Shown here: one piece after another, positions 25,701-35,343 of the stretch
Layout: each line of letters opens with the position of its first letter
Position numbering within the stretch: position 1 is the stretch's first letter
DNA from: Mycobacterium sp. E787
GTDB lineage: Bacteria; Actinomycetota; Actinomycetes; Mycobacteriales; Mycobacteriaceae
Assembly (NCBI RefSeq): GCF_001668725.1
Contig: NZ_LZKL01000062.1
Coordinates: 1 to 64,000 of the forward strand
Length of the DNA: 64,000 bases
Direction: 5' to 3'
Made by a program: the position numbers and the translations under genes
Notes under the pieces: generated by a model
What the model was told of the DNA's origin: nothing
Seen by the model: only the letters and a program-made list of their open reading frames with translations
Database searches by the model: none

Positions 25701-28700
25701 CTAGCCGATGACCCACACCGTGCCGTCGCCGGAATTGGTGACATACACCGCACCGGCGTGGGGTCCGGTGGGGCTGACCGCCACCCCATACGGCTTTGAA
25801 CCGACGGGGATGGTGCTGACCACGGTGTCGGTGCCGGGGTCGATCACCATCAGCGTGCCCGGTGGGTTGTTGGGGCTGGCATTGGCGAGGTAGACGGCGC
25901 CGGTGGGGCCGACCGCCACCGCGGATGGTTCGCTGCCGACGGGCACGGTGGCGATGACGCTGTTGGTGGTCGGGTCGATCACCGACAGCGTGTTGCTGCT
26001 TTGATTGCCGACGTAGATGTCGCCGGCCTGGGGGCCGGCCCCGCTGACCGCCACATACTCCGGGTTGGCCCCGACGGGGACGTTGGCGATGACGGTATCG
26101 GTAGCTGGGTTGATCACCGACACGGTGTCGCTGCCGCGGTTGGCAACAAAGATATCGCCGGCCTCGGCGCCCGTGGGGCTCACCGCCACCCCGTACGGCT
26201 GTGAGCCGACCGGGACGTTGGCGATGACGGTGCCGGTGCTCGGGTCGATGACCGACACCGTGTTGCTGGTTTGATTGGCGACGTAGATGTCGCCGGCATG
26301 CGCGCCGGTGGGGCTGACGGCCACCCCGAACGGGTTGGTGCCGACGGGGATGGTGGCGATGACGGCGTTGGTGGAGGGGTCGATCACCGACACACTGTTG
26401 CCGTTCACGTTGGCGGCGTAGACATCGCCGGCCTGGGGCCCGGTGGGGCTGACGGCCACCTCGTTCGGCAAGGCGCCCACAGTGATGGTGTGGGTGACGG
26501 TGTTCGTGGCGGGGTCGATGACCAGCACCGTGTTGTTGCTTTGGTTGACCACATAGATGTCGCCGGCGTGCGGGCCGGTGGGGCTGACGGCCACCCCGAC
26601 CGGCGAGCCGCCGACCGGGATCTTGGCGGTGACGCCGGCGGATTGGCCGTCGCTGCCGTTGCCTTTGCCGTTGACGCCATGACCGGCACCGCCGCCCCCT
26701 CCTCCGCTGGCGCCGCCGTCGCCTCCGCTATTGCCGAAAGCATTTGCATTGGCCCCCAGACCGCGGGTTTGGCCGACGGCGGGGTTGCCATCGCCGACGA
26801 GGCCAGCGCCGGTGGCGGCGTTGGCGCCTCCGCCGCCGCCGCTGCCGTAGTCGGCACCGACATCCGCGTGCAGGCCGCCAGTGCTCGTCACGGCGGGGGT
26901 GGTCTCGACGGCGTTACCGCCGTTGCCGCCAGCCCCGCCGTCACCGGTGGAGTGCGCGCCGCCGGCCGCGCCGCCACCTGCGCCGCCGCCGCCGGCCGCG
27001 TCGGTGCCTGAGGCGTAACCGCCACCGCCGCCACCGCCGCCACCGCCGCCGATCCCGCCGATCGCGCCAGCGGGTAGGGCGCCTGCACCATGCCCGCCGC
27101 CTTGCCCGCCGTATCCGGTGGCCTGGCCGACGCCGGTCGTCTGGGCCGTGCCGCCGTCGGAGCCGTACCCGGCGAGACCGCCGGTCCCGCCGCTACCGCC
27201 GGTGCCGATTCCGCTGCCGGCGTTGCCGCCGGTGCCGCCGGCGCCTCCGCCACCTCCTCCGCCGCCATAGACTGCGTCGCCGGAAGCCACGGTTGTCGAG
27301 TTATCGCCACCGTTACCGGGATTGCCGCCACCGCCGCCGTTGCCGCCGTTCCCGTTGGTTCCACCGCTCGGGGTGCCACCGCCGGTGCCGCCGTCGCCAC
27401 CACGGCCACCATTGCCGCCTTGGCCGCCGACGCTGTCATTGAGGCCGCTCCCGGCGCCGCCGGTGGCGCCGTTGCCGCCGGTGCCACCGGTGCCGCCATT
27501 ACCGGCCAGGGCGCCTGTGCCACCGGCGTTGCCGCCATTGCCGGCGGTGCCGCCGGCGCCGCCAGAGCCACCGCTGCCGCCGCCTGCCGCGCCGGTGGAG
27601 GCGTTGCCGCCGGTACCGCCGTTGCCGCCGGTACCGCCATTGGCGTTGGTGCCGACCCCGGTGCCGCCGGCGCCGGCCGCCCCGCCATTACCGCCGGCGC
27701 CGCCGGCTCCGGCGTTACCACCAGAGACACCCGTTGCCGCACCAGTGGACGCGTCGTAGCCGGGGCCGCCGGTGCCACCGTTGCCGCCCAGACCGCCAGA
27801 GCCGTTGGCCACCAGCGACCCTCCGGCGTTACCGCCGCGACCGCCCGCACCACCGCTGCCCCCGGCGCCACCGTCGTGGCTGGCCGCATCACCGCCGGCG
27901 CCGGCACCACCGTTACCGCCGAACCCGGCGTTACCGCCGCTGGCGTTGGTGCCGGGCGTGCCGCCGTTGGCCGCCCCGGCGACCCCGCCGTTACCGCCGT
28001 TACCGCCGGCGCCGCCCTTACCGCCGGCGGTGCCCGCCGTTCCAGCGGACTCGTCGAAGCCGTTGGTGCCGTTGCCGCCCACGCCGCCGGAGGCGCCGTT
28101 ACCGGCATGGGCGCCCACCCCACCTGCCGCACCACCGGTACCACCCGTACCGCCGTTACCGCCGGCGCCGCCGTCCGGAGTGGTGGCGTCACCGGCAACC
28201 CCGGTGCCACCGTCACCGCCGGACCCGGCATTACCGCCGCTGCCGTTGGTCCCGACCCCGGTGCCGCCGGTGCCGGCCGCCCCACCATTACCGCCGTTGC
28301 CGCCGGCCCCGCCGTTACCGCCCGGGGTGCCCGCGGTCGCGCTGGTGAAGCCCAGGCCACCCCGGGCACCGTTACCGCCGCTACCGCCCGAGCCGTTGGC
28401 CAGCCCCGCGCCGCCGGCGTTACCGCCGGTGCCGCCGACACCACCGTTTCCGCCGGCGCCACCATCGTGGCTGGCCGCGGTACCGGGCAGACCGGCTCCG
28501 CCATTACCGCCGCTGCCGGCGTTACCGCCGGCCGCCGCGAGGCCGGGGGTGCCGCCGTTGGTCGCCCCGGCCGCCCCGCCGTTGCCGCCGTTGCCGCCGG
28601 ACCCGCCGTTACCGCCGATCGCGGTCGCGCTGCTGCCACCGGCGCCGCCGTTGGCGCCCACACCACCAGCGGCGCCGTTGCCGGCGTGCGCGCCGACCCC

Positions 28701-30182
28701 ACCGGCCGCACCACCCTTACCGCCGGCACCGCCGTTACCACCGGCCCCGCCCTGCGGGGAGACGACGTTCCCGGCAGCACCACTGCCGCCGTTGCCGCCG
28801 GCCCCGGCATTGCCGCCGCTGCCGTTGGTCCCGCCGACGCCGCCGGTGCCGGCCGCCCCACCGTTACCGCCGTTGCCGCCGGCCCCGCCGTTACCACCCG
28901 GGGTGCCCGCCGCCGCGCCGCTCGCGTCATTACCGACACCGCCGGAGGCGCCGTTGCCGCCGCTGCCGCCATTGCCGTTGGTCCCGCCGGCACCGGCGTT
29001 ACCGCCCGCACCACCGTCGCCGCCGTTACCGCCGCTCAACCCGGAGCCGCCGCTGGCACCGGCCGCGCCATTACCGCCGACACCGCCGTTGCCGCCCACA
29101 CCCGCAACACCCGCGTCACCGCTGGTCCCGAAGAACAACCCGCCAGACCCTCCGGCACCCCCGACCCCGGCGTTCCCACCGGCCCCGGCGTCACCGCCGT
29201 TACCGCCCACCACGCCATGCCCCACCCCGGTGCCACCGTCACCGCCATTACCACCGGCCCCGGCGTTGCCGCCGGCACCGCCGTCAGCGCCCTGACCCAA
29301 CGGCCAGAAGTGCGCGCCACCAACTCCGCCATTGCCGCCATTGCCGCCGGCAAAGCCATTAACACCGTTGCCCGTAGCGGCCCCACCGCCGACAATGCCC
29401 GCCCCGCCCGAGGCACCATTACCGGCATTACCGCCGGCACCGCCGTGCCCGGGCGTCCCGAACAGCGGGGCGCGATCGGCACCACCGAAACCACCGCCGC
29501 CGCCGGCCCCGCCGATGCCCGTCAGGCTGGTCGCACCGACGCCGCCGGGTCCGCCGGAACCGCCACTGCCCAACAGAAGCCCACCGGCACCACCGTGACC
29601 GCCGGCCCCACCGGCCGCCCCGCTGTCGGCGAAGGCGTTCCCACCGGCCGCGCCGGAACCGCCAGTGCCGAACAAGAAGGCCGAGCCACCGGCCCCACCG
29701 GCCCCACCCGCGGGGTTGGCGGCCGTACCGGCGGCACCCGACCCGCCACTGCCGCCGTTACCCCACAGCCAGCCGCCCGGACCACCGGCCTGCCCCGTCC
29801 CCGGTGCCCCATCGGCGCCGTTGCCGAACAGCGGGCGCCCGAAGATCTCGAACTGCCCCGCGCTCTGGGCGGCGCTCGCCAACGCCGCCAGCGGGCTCGC
29901 GTTGGCCGCCTCGGCGGCGGCGTACATCAACCCAGCCGAACTCAACGCCTGCACGAACTGCTCCTGAGCCGCCGACATCTGCGCGCTCAGCGCCTGAAAC
30001 TCCCGCCCGTAGCCACCGAACAACGCAGAAACCGCCGTCGACACTTCATCCTGGGCCGCGGCCACGATCGACGTCGTAGGGCCTGCGGCCGCCGCATGGG
30101 TCGACCTCAAGGCCAACTGGATGCCGGTCAAATCCTGGGCCGCGCCCGCAAAATAATCCGGTACCGCGATCAGATACGACAT
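25701..30182 (-). CDS. PE_PGRS protein 2 with C-terminal seven-repeat YVTN beta-propeller
   Basis: 1493 residues in three parts. The PE domain (about 1-95) has YAAAE, a YxxxE export motif, and linker [17 protein letters not shown] very long PGRS region (about 140-1180) contains alternating higher-order repeats of about 97 residues. A C-terminal beta-propeller (about 1185-1493) has seven units of about 45 residues, each with a variant of IPVGxxPxGVAVSPTG, GDIYVANxxxNTVSVIDP and TxxVIATVPVG. Seven such units would close a seven-bladed propeller, probably a surface-displayed binding domain. The start is ATG 30182 (MSYLIAVPDYF), which gives a standard PE N-terminus; the open frame further upstream (to 30359) does not. 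Ligand and role are unknown. Confidence 0.93.
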   Translation of the reverse strand: MSYLIAVPDYFAGAAQDLTGIQLALRSTHAAAAGPTTSIVAAAQDEVSTAVSALFGGYGREFQALSAQMSAAQEQFVQALSSAGLMYAAAEAANASPLAALASAAQSAGQFEIFGRPLFGNGADGAPGTGQAGGPGGWLWGNGGSGGSGAAGTAANPAGGAGGAGGSAFLFGTGGSGAAGGNAFADSGAAGGAGGHGGAGGLLLGSGGSGGPGGVGATSLTGIGGAGGGGGFGGADRAPLFGTPGHGGAGGNAGNGASGGAGIVGGGAATGNGVNGFAGGNGGNGGVGGAHFWPLGQGADGGAGGNAGAGGNGGDGGTGVGHGVVGGNGGDAGAGGNAGVGGAGGSGGLFFGTSGDAGVAGVGGNGGVGGNGAAGASGGSGLSGGNGGDGGAGGNAGAGGTNGNGGSGGNGASGGVGNDASGAAAGTPGGNGGAGGNGGNGGAAGTGGVGGTNGSGGNAGAGGNGGSGAAGNVVSPQGGAGGNGGAGGKGGAAGGVGAHAGNGAAGGVGANGGAGGSSATAIGGNGGSGGNGGNGGAAGATNGGTPGLAAAGGNAGSGGNGGAGLPGTAASHDGGAGGNGGVGGTGGNAGGAGLANGSGGSGGNGARGGLGFTSATAGTPGGNGGAGGNGGNGGAAGTGGTGVGTNGSGGNAGSGGDGGTGVAGDATTPDGGAGGNGGTGGTGGAAGGVGAHAGNGASGGVGGNGTNGFDESAGTAGTAGGKGGAGGNGGNGGVAGAANGGTPGTNASGGNAGFGGNGGAGAGGDAASHDGGAGGSGGAGGRGGNAGGSLVANGSGGLGGNGGTGGPGYDASTGAATGVSGGNAGAGGAGGNGGAAGAGGTGVGTNANGGTGGNGGTGGNASTGAAGGGSGGSGGAGGTAGNGGNAGGTGALAGNGGTGGTGGNGATGGAGSGLNDSVGGQGGNGGRGGDGGTGGGTPSGGTNGNGGNGGGGGNPGNGGDNSTTVASGDAVYGGGGGGGGAGGTGGNAGSGIGTGGSGGTGGLAGYGSDGGTAQTTGVGQATGYGGQGGGHGAGALPAGAIGGIGGGGGGGGGGGYASGTDAAGGGGAGGGAAGGAHSTGDGGAGGNGGNAVETTPAVTSTGGLHADVGADYGSGGGGGANAATGAGLVGDGNPAVGQTRGLGANANAFGNSGGDGGASGGGGGGAGHGVNGKGNGSDGQSAGVTAKIPVGGSPVGVAVSPTGPHAGDIYVVNQSNNTVLVIDPATNTVTHTITVGALPNEVAVSPTGPQAGDVYAANVNGNSVSVIDPSTNAVIATIPVGTNPFGVAVSPTGAHAGDIYVANQTSNTVSVIDPSTGTVIANVPVGSQPYGVAVSPTGAEAGDIFVANRGSDTVSVINPATDTVIANVPVGANPEYVAVSGAGPQAGDIYVGNQSSNTLSVIDPTTNSVIATVPVGSEPSAVAVGPTGAVYLANASPNNPPGTLMVIDPGTDTVVSTIPVGSKPYGVAVSPTGPHAGAVYVTNSGDGTVWVIG
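25704..26630 (-). repeat. Seven YVTN propeller units at the end of PE_PGRS 2
   Basis: Successive blades open with IPVGGSP, ITVGALP, IPVGTNP, VPVGSQP, VPVGANP, VPVGSEP and IPVGSKP, each followed by VAV and a YV.N/V.VID core. The coding DNA repeats at roughly 135 bp and is clearly less Gly-rich than the PGRS part. Confidence 0.9.
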
Positions 30183-30549
30183 TGCAGTCCTCCGCCCAGT
30201 CGTCATCGACGTAATCGGCGGCAAACTCCAGCATCGCGAGACGACGTTGCGTCCACTAGGGCATTTAGCCCCTATTTCTCGCGTGTCGCTACGGCATCCC
30301 TGGCGGCGACCGCGTAGGAGCCCCTGTGCAACTTGCGCGACGAGTTGTGCTCGGTCCAATCCGAGACACCCACGTTTTCAACGGAGTTGACGCCGCGCAG
30401 TGCAGCGGGCGACCCCAGCCGCGTTGACATACCCCAGCGGTGTCGACCTGGACACGATGGCGAAATGGCAACAGGGTGGAGCTGACAGCTAACACCCCGG
30501 CGTTCGAGCATTCACGCCGCACAGCAAACCAGCTCAATGCCAAACACAA
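30183..30549. other. Intergenic region upstream of PE_PGRS 2
   Basis: Holds the PE_PGRS 2 leader and promoter region (30183 to about 30290). The remaining roughly 250 bp up to the PE_PGRS 3 terminator show no gene or repeat I can support. A 79-codon minus-strand frame (30272-30511) has no recognisable protein features. Confidence 0.5.
30258..30270 (-). promoter_or_regulatory. Related upstream element of PE_PGRS 2
   Basis: Towards the gene it reads GGCTAAATGCCCT, sharing TAAnnnCCC with the exact repeat found before PE_PGRS 1 and 3. It lies 76-88 bp before the start, a similar distance. Confidence 0.35.
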
Positions 30550-30575
30550 GAGAGGCCCGCCGAAGCGGGCCTCTC
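30540..30575 (-). terminator. Intrinsic terminator of PE_PGRS 3
   Basis: A perfect 11-bp stem GAGAGGCCCGC/GCGGGCCTCTC (30550-30575) is closed by a TTCG loop on the gene strand and followed by TTGTGTTTG. It sits about 20 bp after the stop codon. This is an unusually classical Rho-independent terminator for a mycobacterium. Confidence 0.85.
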
Positions 30576-30596
30576 CCGTGTTGTTGTTGCCGTGGG

Positions 30597-33500
30597 CTAG
30601 GCAGGCGCCCCGGTGCCGCCGTTGCCACCGCCGCCGCCTCCGCCGCCGTTGCCGCCGGCCGGGCCGACATGCGGGTTGCCCGCCGCCCCGAGGGCTCCAA
30701 CTTGGCCGGCCTGACCGCCGGTGCCGAGGCCGTTGGCGCCGCCGTTGCCGCCGGCCGCGCCGTTGGCGCCGTTGGCGCCGTTGCCGCCGGTACCGGCCAG
30801 GTTCCCGGCGGTGCCACCGTTGCCACCGGTGCCTCCGGTGCCGCCGACGTTCCCGTTGGCGCCGGCCCGGTCGGCCCCGACGCCGGCGCCGCCGTTGGCA
30901 CCTGCGCTCCCGCCGTTGCCGCCTTGGCCGCCGGCGCCCGCCGCCCCGGCCGCCCCGCCGTTCCCGGAGAGGCCAACCCAGGAGTTGCCGCCGAGGGCAC
31001 CGTTGCCGCCGTTACCGCCCGTGCCGCCAGCCTGGGCGACGCCGCCTTGGCCGCTAGCGAAGAAGGCAGAGCCCGCACCGCCGGTGCCACCCGAGCCGCC
31101 GGTCCCGCCGACGCCACCCGACCCGCCGGCCCCGCCGGCCCCGGCGTTGCCGGTGCCGCCGTTGCCGATGTTGCCACCGACCCCGCCGATGATGCCAGCG
31201 CCGGCGTTGCCCGCGGTGCCGCCGTTGCCGCCTTGACCGGCGCCCGCGGTGGTCGAGGCCGCGCCGCCGGCGCCGCCCTTGCCGCCGGACCCGCCGTTAG
31301 CGCCGTTGCCACCGGCCCCGCCGGCGCCGCCGTTCCCGGCCCCGCCAGCGGTGTTGTTGCCGCCGGTGCCGGCAACGCCGCCGGTGCCGCCGCCGCCGGC
31401 GTTGCCGCCGAGGCCGCCGGCCTGGCCCGCATTGGCCGCGTTGGCAGCGGCACCGGTGCCGCCGGCTCCGCCATTGGCGCCAGCGGTGGCGTTGCCCCCG
31501 CTGCCGCCGGCCCCACCGGACCCGGTCGCGGAGGTACCGCCGTTGCCGGCGGCGCCGCCATTGCCGCCCGTGCCGCCCTGGCCACCGATGCCGCCCTGGC
31601 CGCCGACGTTTGAGCCAGCGGAGGTCTGGCCGCCGGCGCCGCCGGCGCCGCCGACGCTGGCGGTCCCGGCGTTACCGCCGTTGCCGCCCTGGCCGCCGTT
31701 ACCCGACCCGGCGGCATTGCCGCCGCCGCCGCCGACGCCGCCCTGGCCGCCGTTGCCGCCGACGCCGCCCTGGCCGCCAGCGGTGCCGTTGACGCCGGGG
31801 CCAGCCGGACCGCCGGTGCCACCGGCGCCACCAGCGCTGGCGTTGCCACCCGCACCGGCGTTCGCGCCGGCACCGGCGTTGCCGGTAGACGCGAGGTTGA
31901 AGACGTTACCGCCGGCACCACCGTTGCCGCCCAGACCACCACTGGCACCGTTACCGCCGGTGCCGGCGGCCCCGCCGACGCCGCCGTTACCGCCGGTGCC
32001 GGCGGTCCCGGCGTTTGCGCCGTTGGTCGCGCTACCACCGGCACCCGCGTCGCCTGCTTTCCCGTTGGTGTTGCCGCCGTTGCCGCCCGTGCCGCCCGCG
32101 CCGCCCTGGCCGGCGTTACCGCCGTTACCCGCGGCGAGGTTGCCGGTGGAGTTGCCGCCGTTAGCGCCGTTGCCACCCGCGCTGGCCGCCCCGGCGTTGC
32201 CACCCGAGCCTGCGCTGGCCTTGCCCGCGACATTGAGGGCGTTGCCGCCGTTGCCGCCCTGGCCGCCCTGGCCGCCCTGGCCGCCGTTACCGCCGAGGCC
32301 GCCGGCGTTGTTGCCCGCGCCGATCGCGTTGGAGCCCAGGCCGCCGTTACCGGCCGCGCCCGCGGCGCCACCGGCGGCGCCGTTACCGGCGGTGCCAAAC
32401 AGTCCAATTGCGTCGCCACCGTTACCGGCATTACCACCGTTACCGGCAACACCGCCATTGCCGCCCGCAAAGCCCGCGAAGGGCACGTTGCCCGTGGCCT
32501 GGAAGCCGGCCGAGCCGTTGCCGGCGTTCCCGCCGGCACCGCCGCCGCCGGCGGCCCCACCGTTACCGCCGAATGCGCCACTGACACCGCCGTTGCCGCC
32601 CAGGCCACCCTGGCCACCGTTGCCGCCGAGCTGGCCAGCGCCACCCACCAGGGCAGCCCCGCCGTCGGTGCCGTTGCCTCCGGCGCCACCGGCGCCGGCC
32701 GCGCCGCCGTTGCCGATCAAGGCGCCGCCGCCACCGCCGTTACCACCCTGGCCGCCCTGGCCGCCGTTGAAACCCGGAGCCCCGGGGGCGGCGGGTAAGG
32801 CGTTGCCGCCGTTACCGCCTACGCCACCGGCGCCGCCGGTGCCGATGTTGCCGGCCGCGCCCGCGGTGGCGCCCGCACCGCCGGCCAGGCCGCCGGCGCC
32901 GGCGTTACCGGCGGTGCCGCCGTTACCGCCTACGCCGCCCTGGCCGCCGTTACCGGCGTTGCCGCCGAGGGCGCCGTTGCCGCCGTTACCGCCGACGCCG
33001 GCCACCCCGGCGTCGCCGCCGTTACCGCCGTTGCCGTTGGCGCCGACCGCGCCCGTTGTATTGGTGACGGGCACCGCGCCCGCCTGGCCGCCGTTGCCAC
33101 CGGTGCCGCCGGATCCGGCGTTGCCACCGAGGCCACCGTTGCCGCCGCCGCCCAGGTTGCCATGCGCAAGTACGCCGGCGACGCCAAGACCGCCGTTGCC
33201 GCCGTTGCCTCCCGTGCCGCCGGCGCCACCCAGGCCGCCGGCGCCACCGGAGCCGCTGTTGCCGGTCAGCGTGCCGGCCTGGCCGCCGTTGCCACCCAGG
33301 CCGCCGGTGCCGCCGTTGCCGCCAGCCGTGCCCGCTATGCCGTCACCGTTGGCGCCAATGGTGCCGTTGATGCCGTTCGCGCCCTGGCCGCCGGTGCCGC
33401 CGGTGCCGCCGTTGCCGCCGTTGCCGTGGGCCCCGGCGTTGCCACCGAGACCGCCGGCGCCGCCGTTGCCGCCGAGCCCGCCGGGGCCGACGCCTTGCGC

Positions 33501-34826
33501 GCCGGTGCCGCCCTGGCCACCCTGGCCGCCGTTGCCGAACGTGCCGCCGGTGCCGCCGACACCACCCTGGCCGCCGTTGCCGGTGCCGCCGTTGGCGAAG
33601 GTGCCCGTCGCGCCCTGGCCGCCGGCGCCACCGTTGCCGCCACTGGTCGCCAGCGAGCCGTTGAGGCCGGTCGCGCCGGTGCTACTGCCGGTACCGCCCG
33701 TGCCACCCACACCCGCAACCAGGCCGGGGTTGCCACCGTGGCCACCGTCGCCGCCGGCCCCGAGCAGGCCGCCGGAGCCGGCCACGCCGGCCACGCCCGC
33801 CGCGCCCTGACCGCCGGTCCCGCCAGCACCCGCGTTGCCGCCGTTGCCGCCGGCCCCGCCGGCACCGGTGGCGCCCGCTCCGCCGAACAGGCCGCCCGAG
33901 CCGCCGGCGCCGCCGCTGCCGCCGTGACCACCGTTGGCGCCACTGCCGCCGTCGCCGGCATTGCCGCCGGCACCCAGGTTCACACCGGACACGCCGGGCG
34001 CGCCGTCACCACCAGCGCCACCCTGGCCACCGACACCGCCGGCCCCGCCGGCACCGCCGGCGCCGCCGGGCGCGAACAGCTGGTGCGTCACACCACCCGT
34101 GCCACCACTACCACCAAGGCCGCCGATCCCGCCGGCACCGCCCGTGGTCCCGAACCCGCCGCTGGTTCCGAGCCCGCCGGCCCCACCGATACCGCCGACA
34201 CCGCCGGCGCCGCCGACGCCGAGGAGCCAACCACCGGCGCCACCGGCGCCACCGTTACCGCCCGTACCGCCGGCCGCCCCGGCACCGCCGGCCACGCCGG
34301 CGCCACCGGCGCCGCCCATACCGCCGTTGCCGAACAGGAATGCCGAGCCACCGGCGCCACCGGCCTGCCCGGGCGCACCCGAGCCACCGTTACCGCCGTT
34401 ACCCCAGATCCAACCGCCCGGGCCACCCGCCTGCCCCGTGCCCGGCGCGCCGTTGGTGCCATTGCCGATGATCGGCCGTCCCAAGATCTCGAACTGCCCG
34501 GCGGTCTGCGCGGCACTCGCCAAGGACTGCAGCGGGTTCGCGTTGGCCGCCTCAGCAGCTGCATACGCCAACCCTCCGCCGTTCAGCGCCTGCACAAACT
34601 GCTCGTGGAACTGCGCCACCTGGGCGCTCACCGCCTGGAACTCCGTGCCGTAGTTGCCGAACAACGCGGCAATCGCGGCCGACACCTCGTCTTCGGCCGC
34701 GGCCACGACCGATGTCGTCGAACCCGCCGCCGCCGAATGGGCTGACCTGAGCGCTGACCCGATTCCGGTCAAATCCTGCGCCGCCGAGGCGAAGGAGTCG
34801 GGCACTGCGAGAACGAATGAGGACAT
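30597..34826 (-). CDS. PE_PGRS protein 3
   Basis: 1409 residues. The PE domain (about 1-95, [19 protein letters not shown]) has YAAAE, matching the ESX-5 export motif, and is followed by linker [16 protein letters not shown]. The remainder is almost uninterrupted PGRS sequence (GGNGG, GGAGG, GTGGNGG) with no separate C-terminal domain; it ends [16 protein letters not shown]. Occasional hydrophobic islands ([17 protein letters not shown]) are typical of PGRS. The protein is expected to be exported and surface-associated; function unknown. It shares the 13-bp GCGTAATGTCCCG element with PE_PGRS 1, and ends at a strong intrinsic terminator. Because such regions are hard to assemble, the exact repeat number could differ from the real chromosome. 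Confidence 0.93.
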   Translation of the reverse strand: MSSFVLAVPDSFASAAQDLTGIGSALRSAHSAAAGSTTSVVAAAEDEVSAAIAALFGNYGTEFQAVSAQVAQFHEQFVQALNGGGLAYAAAEAANANPLQSLASAAQTAGQFEILGRPIIGNGTNGAPGTGQAGGPGGWIWGNGGNGGSGAPGQAGGAGGSAFLFGNGGMGGAGGAGVAGGAGAAGGTGGNGGAGGAGGWLLGVGGAGGVGGIGGAGGLGTSGGFGTTGGAGGIGGLGGSGGTGGVTHQLFAPGGAGGAGGAGGVGGQGGAGGDGAPGVSGVNLGAGGNAGDGGSGANGGHGGSGGAGGSGGLFGGAGATGAGGAGGNGGNAGAGGTGGQGAAGVAGVAGSGGLLGAGGDGGHGGNPGLVAGVGGTGGTGSSTGATGLNGSLATSGGNGGAGGQGATGTFANGGTGNGGQGGVGGTGGTFGNGGQGGQGGTGAQGVGPGGLGGNGGAGGLGGNAGAHGNGGNGGTGGTGGQGANGINGTIGANGDGIAGTAGGNGGTGGLGGNGGQAGTLTGNSGSGGAGGLGGAGGTGGNGGNGGLGVAGVLAHGNLGGGGNGGLGGNAGSGGTGGNGGQAGAVPVTNTTGAVGANGNGGNGGDAGVAGVGGNGGNGALGGNAGNGGQGGVGGNGGTAGNAGAGGLAGGAGATAGAAGNIGTGGAGGVGGNGGNALPAAPGAPGFNGGQGGQGGNGGGGGALIGNGGAAGAGGAGGNGTDGGAALVGGAGQLGGNGGQGGLGGNGGVSGAFGGNGGAAGGGGAGGNAGNGSAGFQATGNVPFAGFAGGNGGVAGNGGNAGNGGDAIGLFGTAGNGAAGGAAGAAGNGGLGSNAIGAGNNAGGLGGNGGQGGQGGQGGNGGNALNVAGKASAGSGGNAGAASAGGNGANGGNSTGNLAAGNGGNAGQGGAGGTGGNGGNTNGKAGDAGAGGSATNGANAGTAGTGGNGGVGGAAGTGGNGASGGLGGNGGAGGNVFNLASTGNAGAGANAGAGGNASAGGAGGTGGPAGPGVNGTAGGQGGVGGNGGQGGVGGGGGNAAGSGNGGQGGNGGNAGTASVGGAGGAGGQTSAGSNVGGQGGIGGQGGTGGNGGAAGNGGTSATGSGGAGGSGGNATAGANGGAGGTGAAANAANAGQAGGLGGNAGGGGTGGVAGTGGNNTAGGAGNGGAGGAGGNGANGGSGGKGGAGGAASTTAGAGQGGNGGTAGNAGAGIIGGVGGNIGNGGTGNAGAGGAGGSGGVGGTGGSGGTGGAGSAFFASGQGGVAQAGGTGGNGGNGALGGNSWVGLSGNGGAAGAAGAGGQGGNGGSAGANGGAGVGADRAGANGNVGGTGGTGGNGGTAGNLAGTGGNGANGANGAAGGNGGANGLGTGGQAGQVGALGAAGNPHVGPAGGNGGGGGGGGNGGTGAPA

Positions 34827-34887
34827 TTCTAGCTCCCATCACTACTAGGGGAAGGCGTGGTCACACGGGAAATCCCAACGACTGATC

Positions 34888-34900
34888 CGGGACATTACGC
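34888..34900 (-). promoter_or_regulatory. Shared upstream element of PE_PGRS 3
   Basis: CGGGACATTACGC on the plus strand is identical to the element at 22099-22111. It lies 62-74 bp before the start and contains TAATGT on the gene strand. Confidence 0.5.
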
Positions 34901-35080
34901 GCGTCTTTTCGCGATTTCAGCCCTCTTTTTCAAACTTTATTTGGTCGACTTTTGGGCGTCTGCGCTATTTAGATCGGGTCGATTTTCTGCAACTCCAGAA
35001 AACCGACGAGGTCCAGTTTTGACGCCCTATACTGGAGCCGATCCGTTGAATAAAGCCCTCTATGAACAGAATTCGATCCA

Positions 35081-35209
35081 GTGAATGGCGTGCTAATCGG
35101 CGCGGGTCCGCTCACCGCCAAGGAAGCCGCCGGCGAACTGGATCCGATCTACTTTGAGCGCACTCGATTGGACTCGTTCCGGCTTTGGCGGTCCGCTAAA
35201 TCGACTTAA
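35081..35209 (+). other. Small open frame of 42 codons, possibly a gene remnant
   Basis: GTG 35081 to TAA 35207-35209 encodes VNGVLIGAGPLTAKEAAGEL and a charged tail. The composition looks protein-like and more GC-rich than the island around it, but there is no ribosome site or known family. It could be a fragment of a lost gene. Confidence 0.2.
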
Positions 35210-35343
35210 TCCAATGTTGCGGAACTCAAAAAACCGGACACGATCCATTATTAATAGGGCGTGTCGCGAGTGGGCTCAAACACCTCGGGAATGGGACCTC
35301 GGGCCGAATGCGGGCAGCCGTACTGCCGCCGGGGCGCCAAGAC

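Larger units (their letters stand above)
34827..35343. other. AT-rich intergenic island upstream of PE_PGRS 3
   Basis: 517 bp that are clearly richer in A and T than the surroundings, with runs such as CTTTTTCAAACTTTATTTGG. It holds the PE_PGRS 3 promoter element and a small open frame (35081-35209). Several GATCC-containing short repeats occur (near 34884, 35039, 35075, 35143 and 35243). No known gene family was recognised. It may be a remnant of inserted DNA or a long regulatory region. Confidence 0.5.

Noticed and set aside
30272..30511. 79-codon minus-strand frame between PE_PGRS 2 and 3
   Set aside because: No ribosome site or family resemblance, and it overlaps the PE_PGRS 2 promoter element.
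26700..34500. CRISPR-like regular repeats in the PE_PGRS genes
   Set aside because: The repetition is the GGX codon pattern of PGRS, with no conserved 24-37-bp direct repeat, no unique spacers and no cas genes.
19138..34826. Long plus-strand open frames opposite the PE_PGRS genes
   Set aside because: They are Pro- or Ala/Thr-rich translations of GC-rich PGRS repeats read in other frames. None has a start signal or a recognisable domain.
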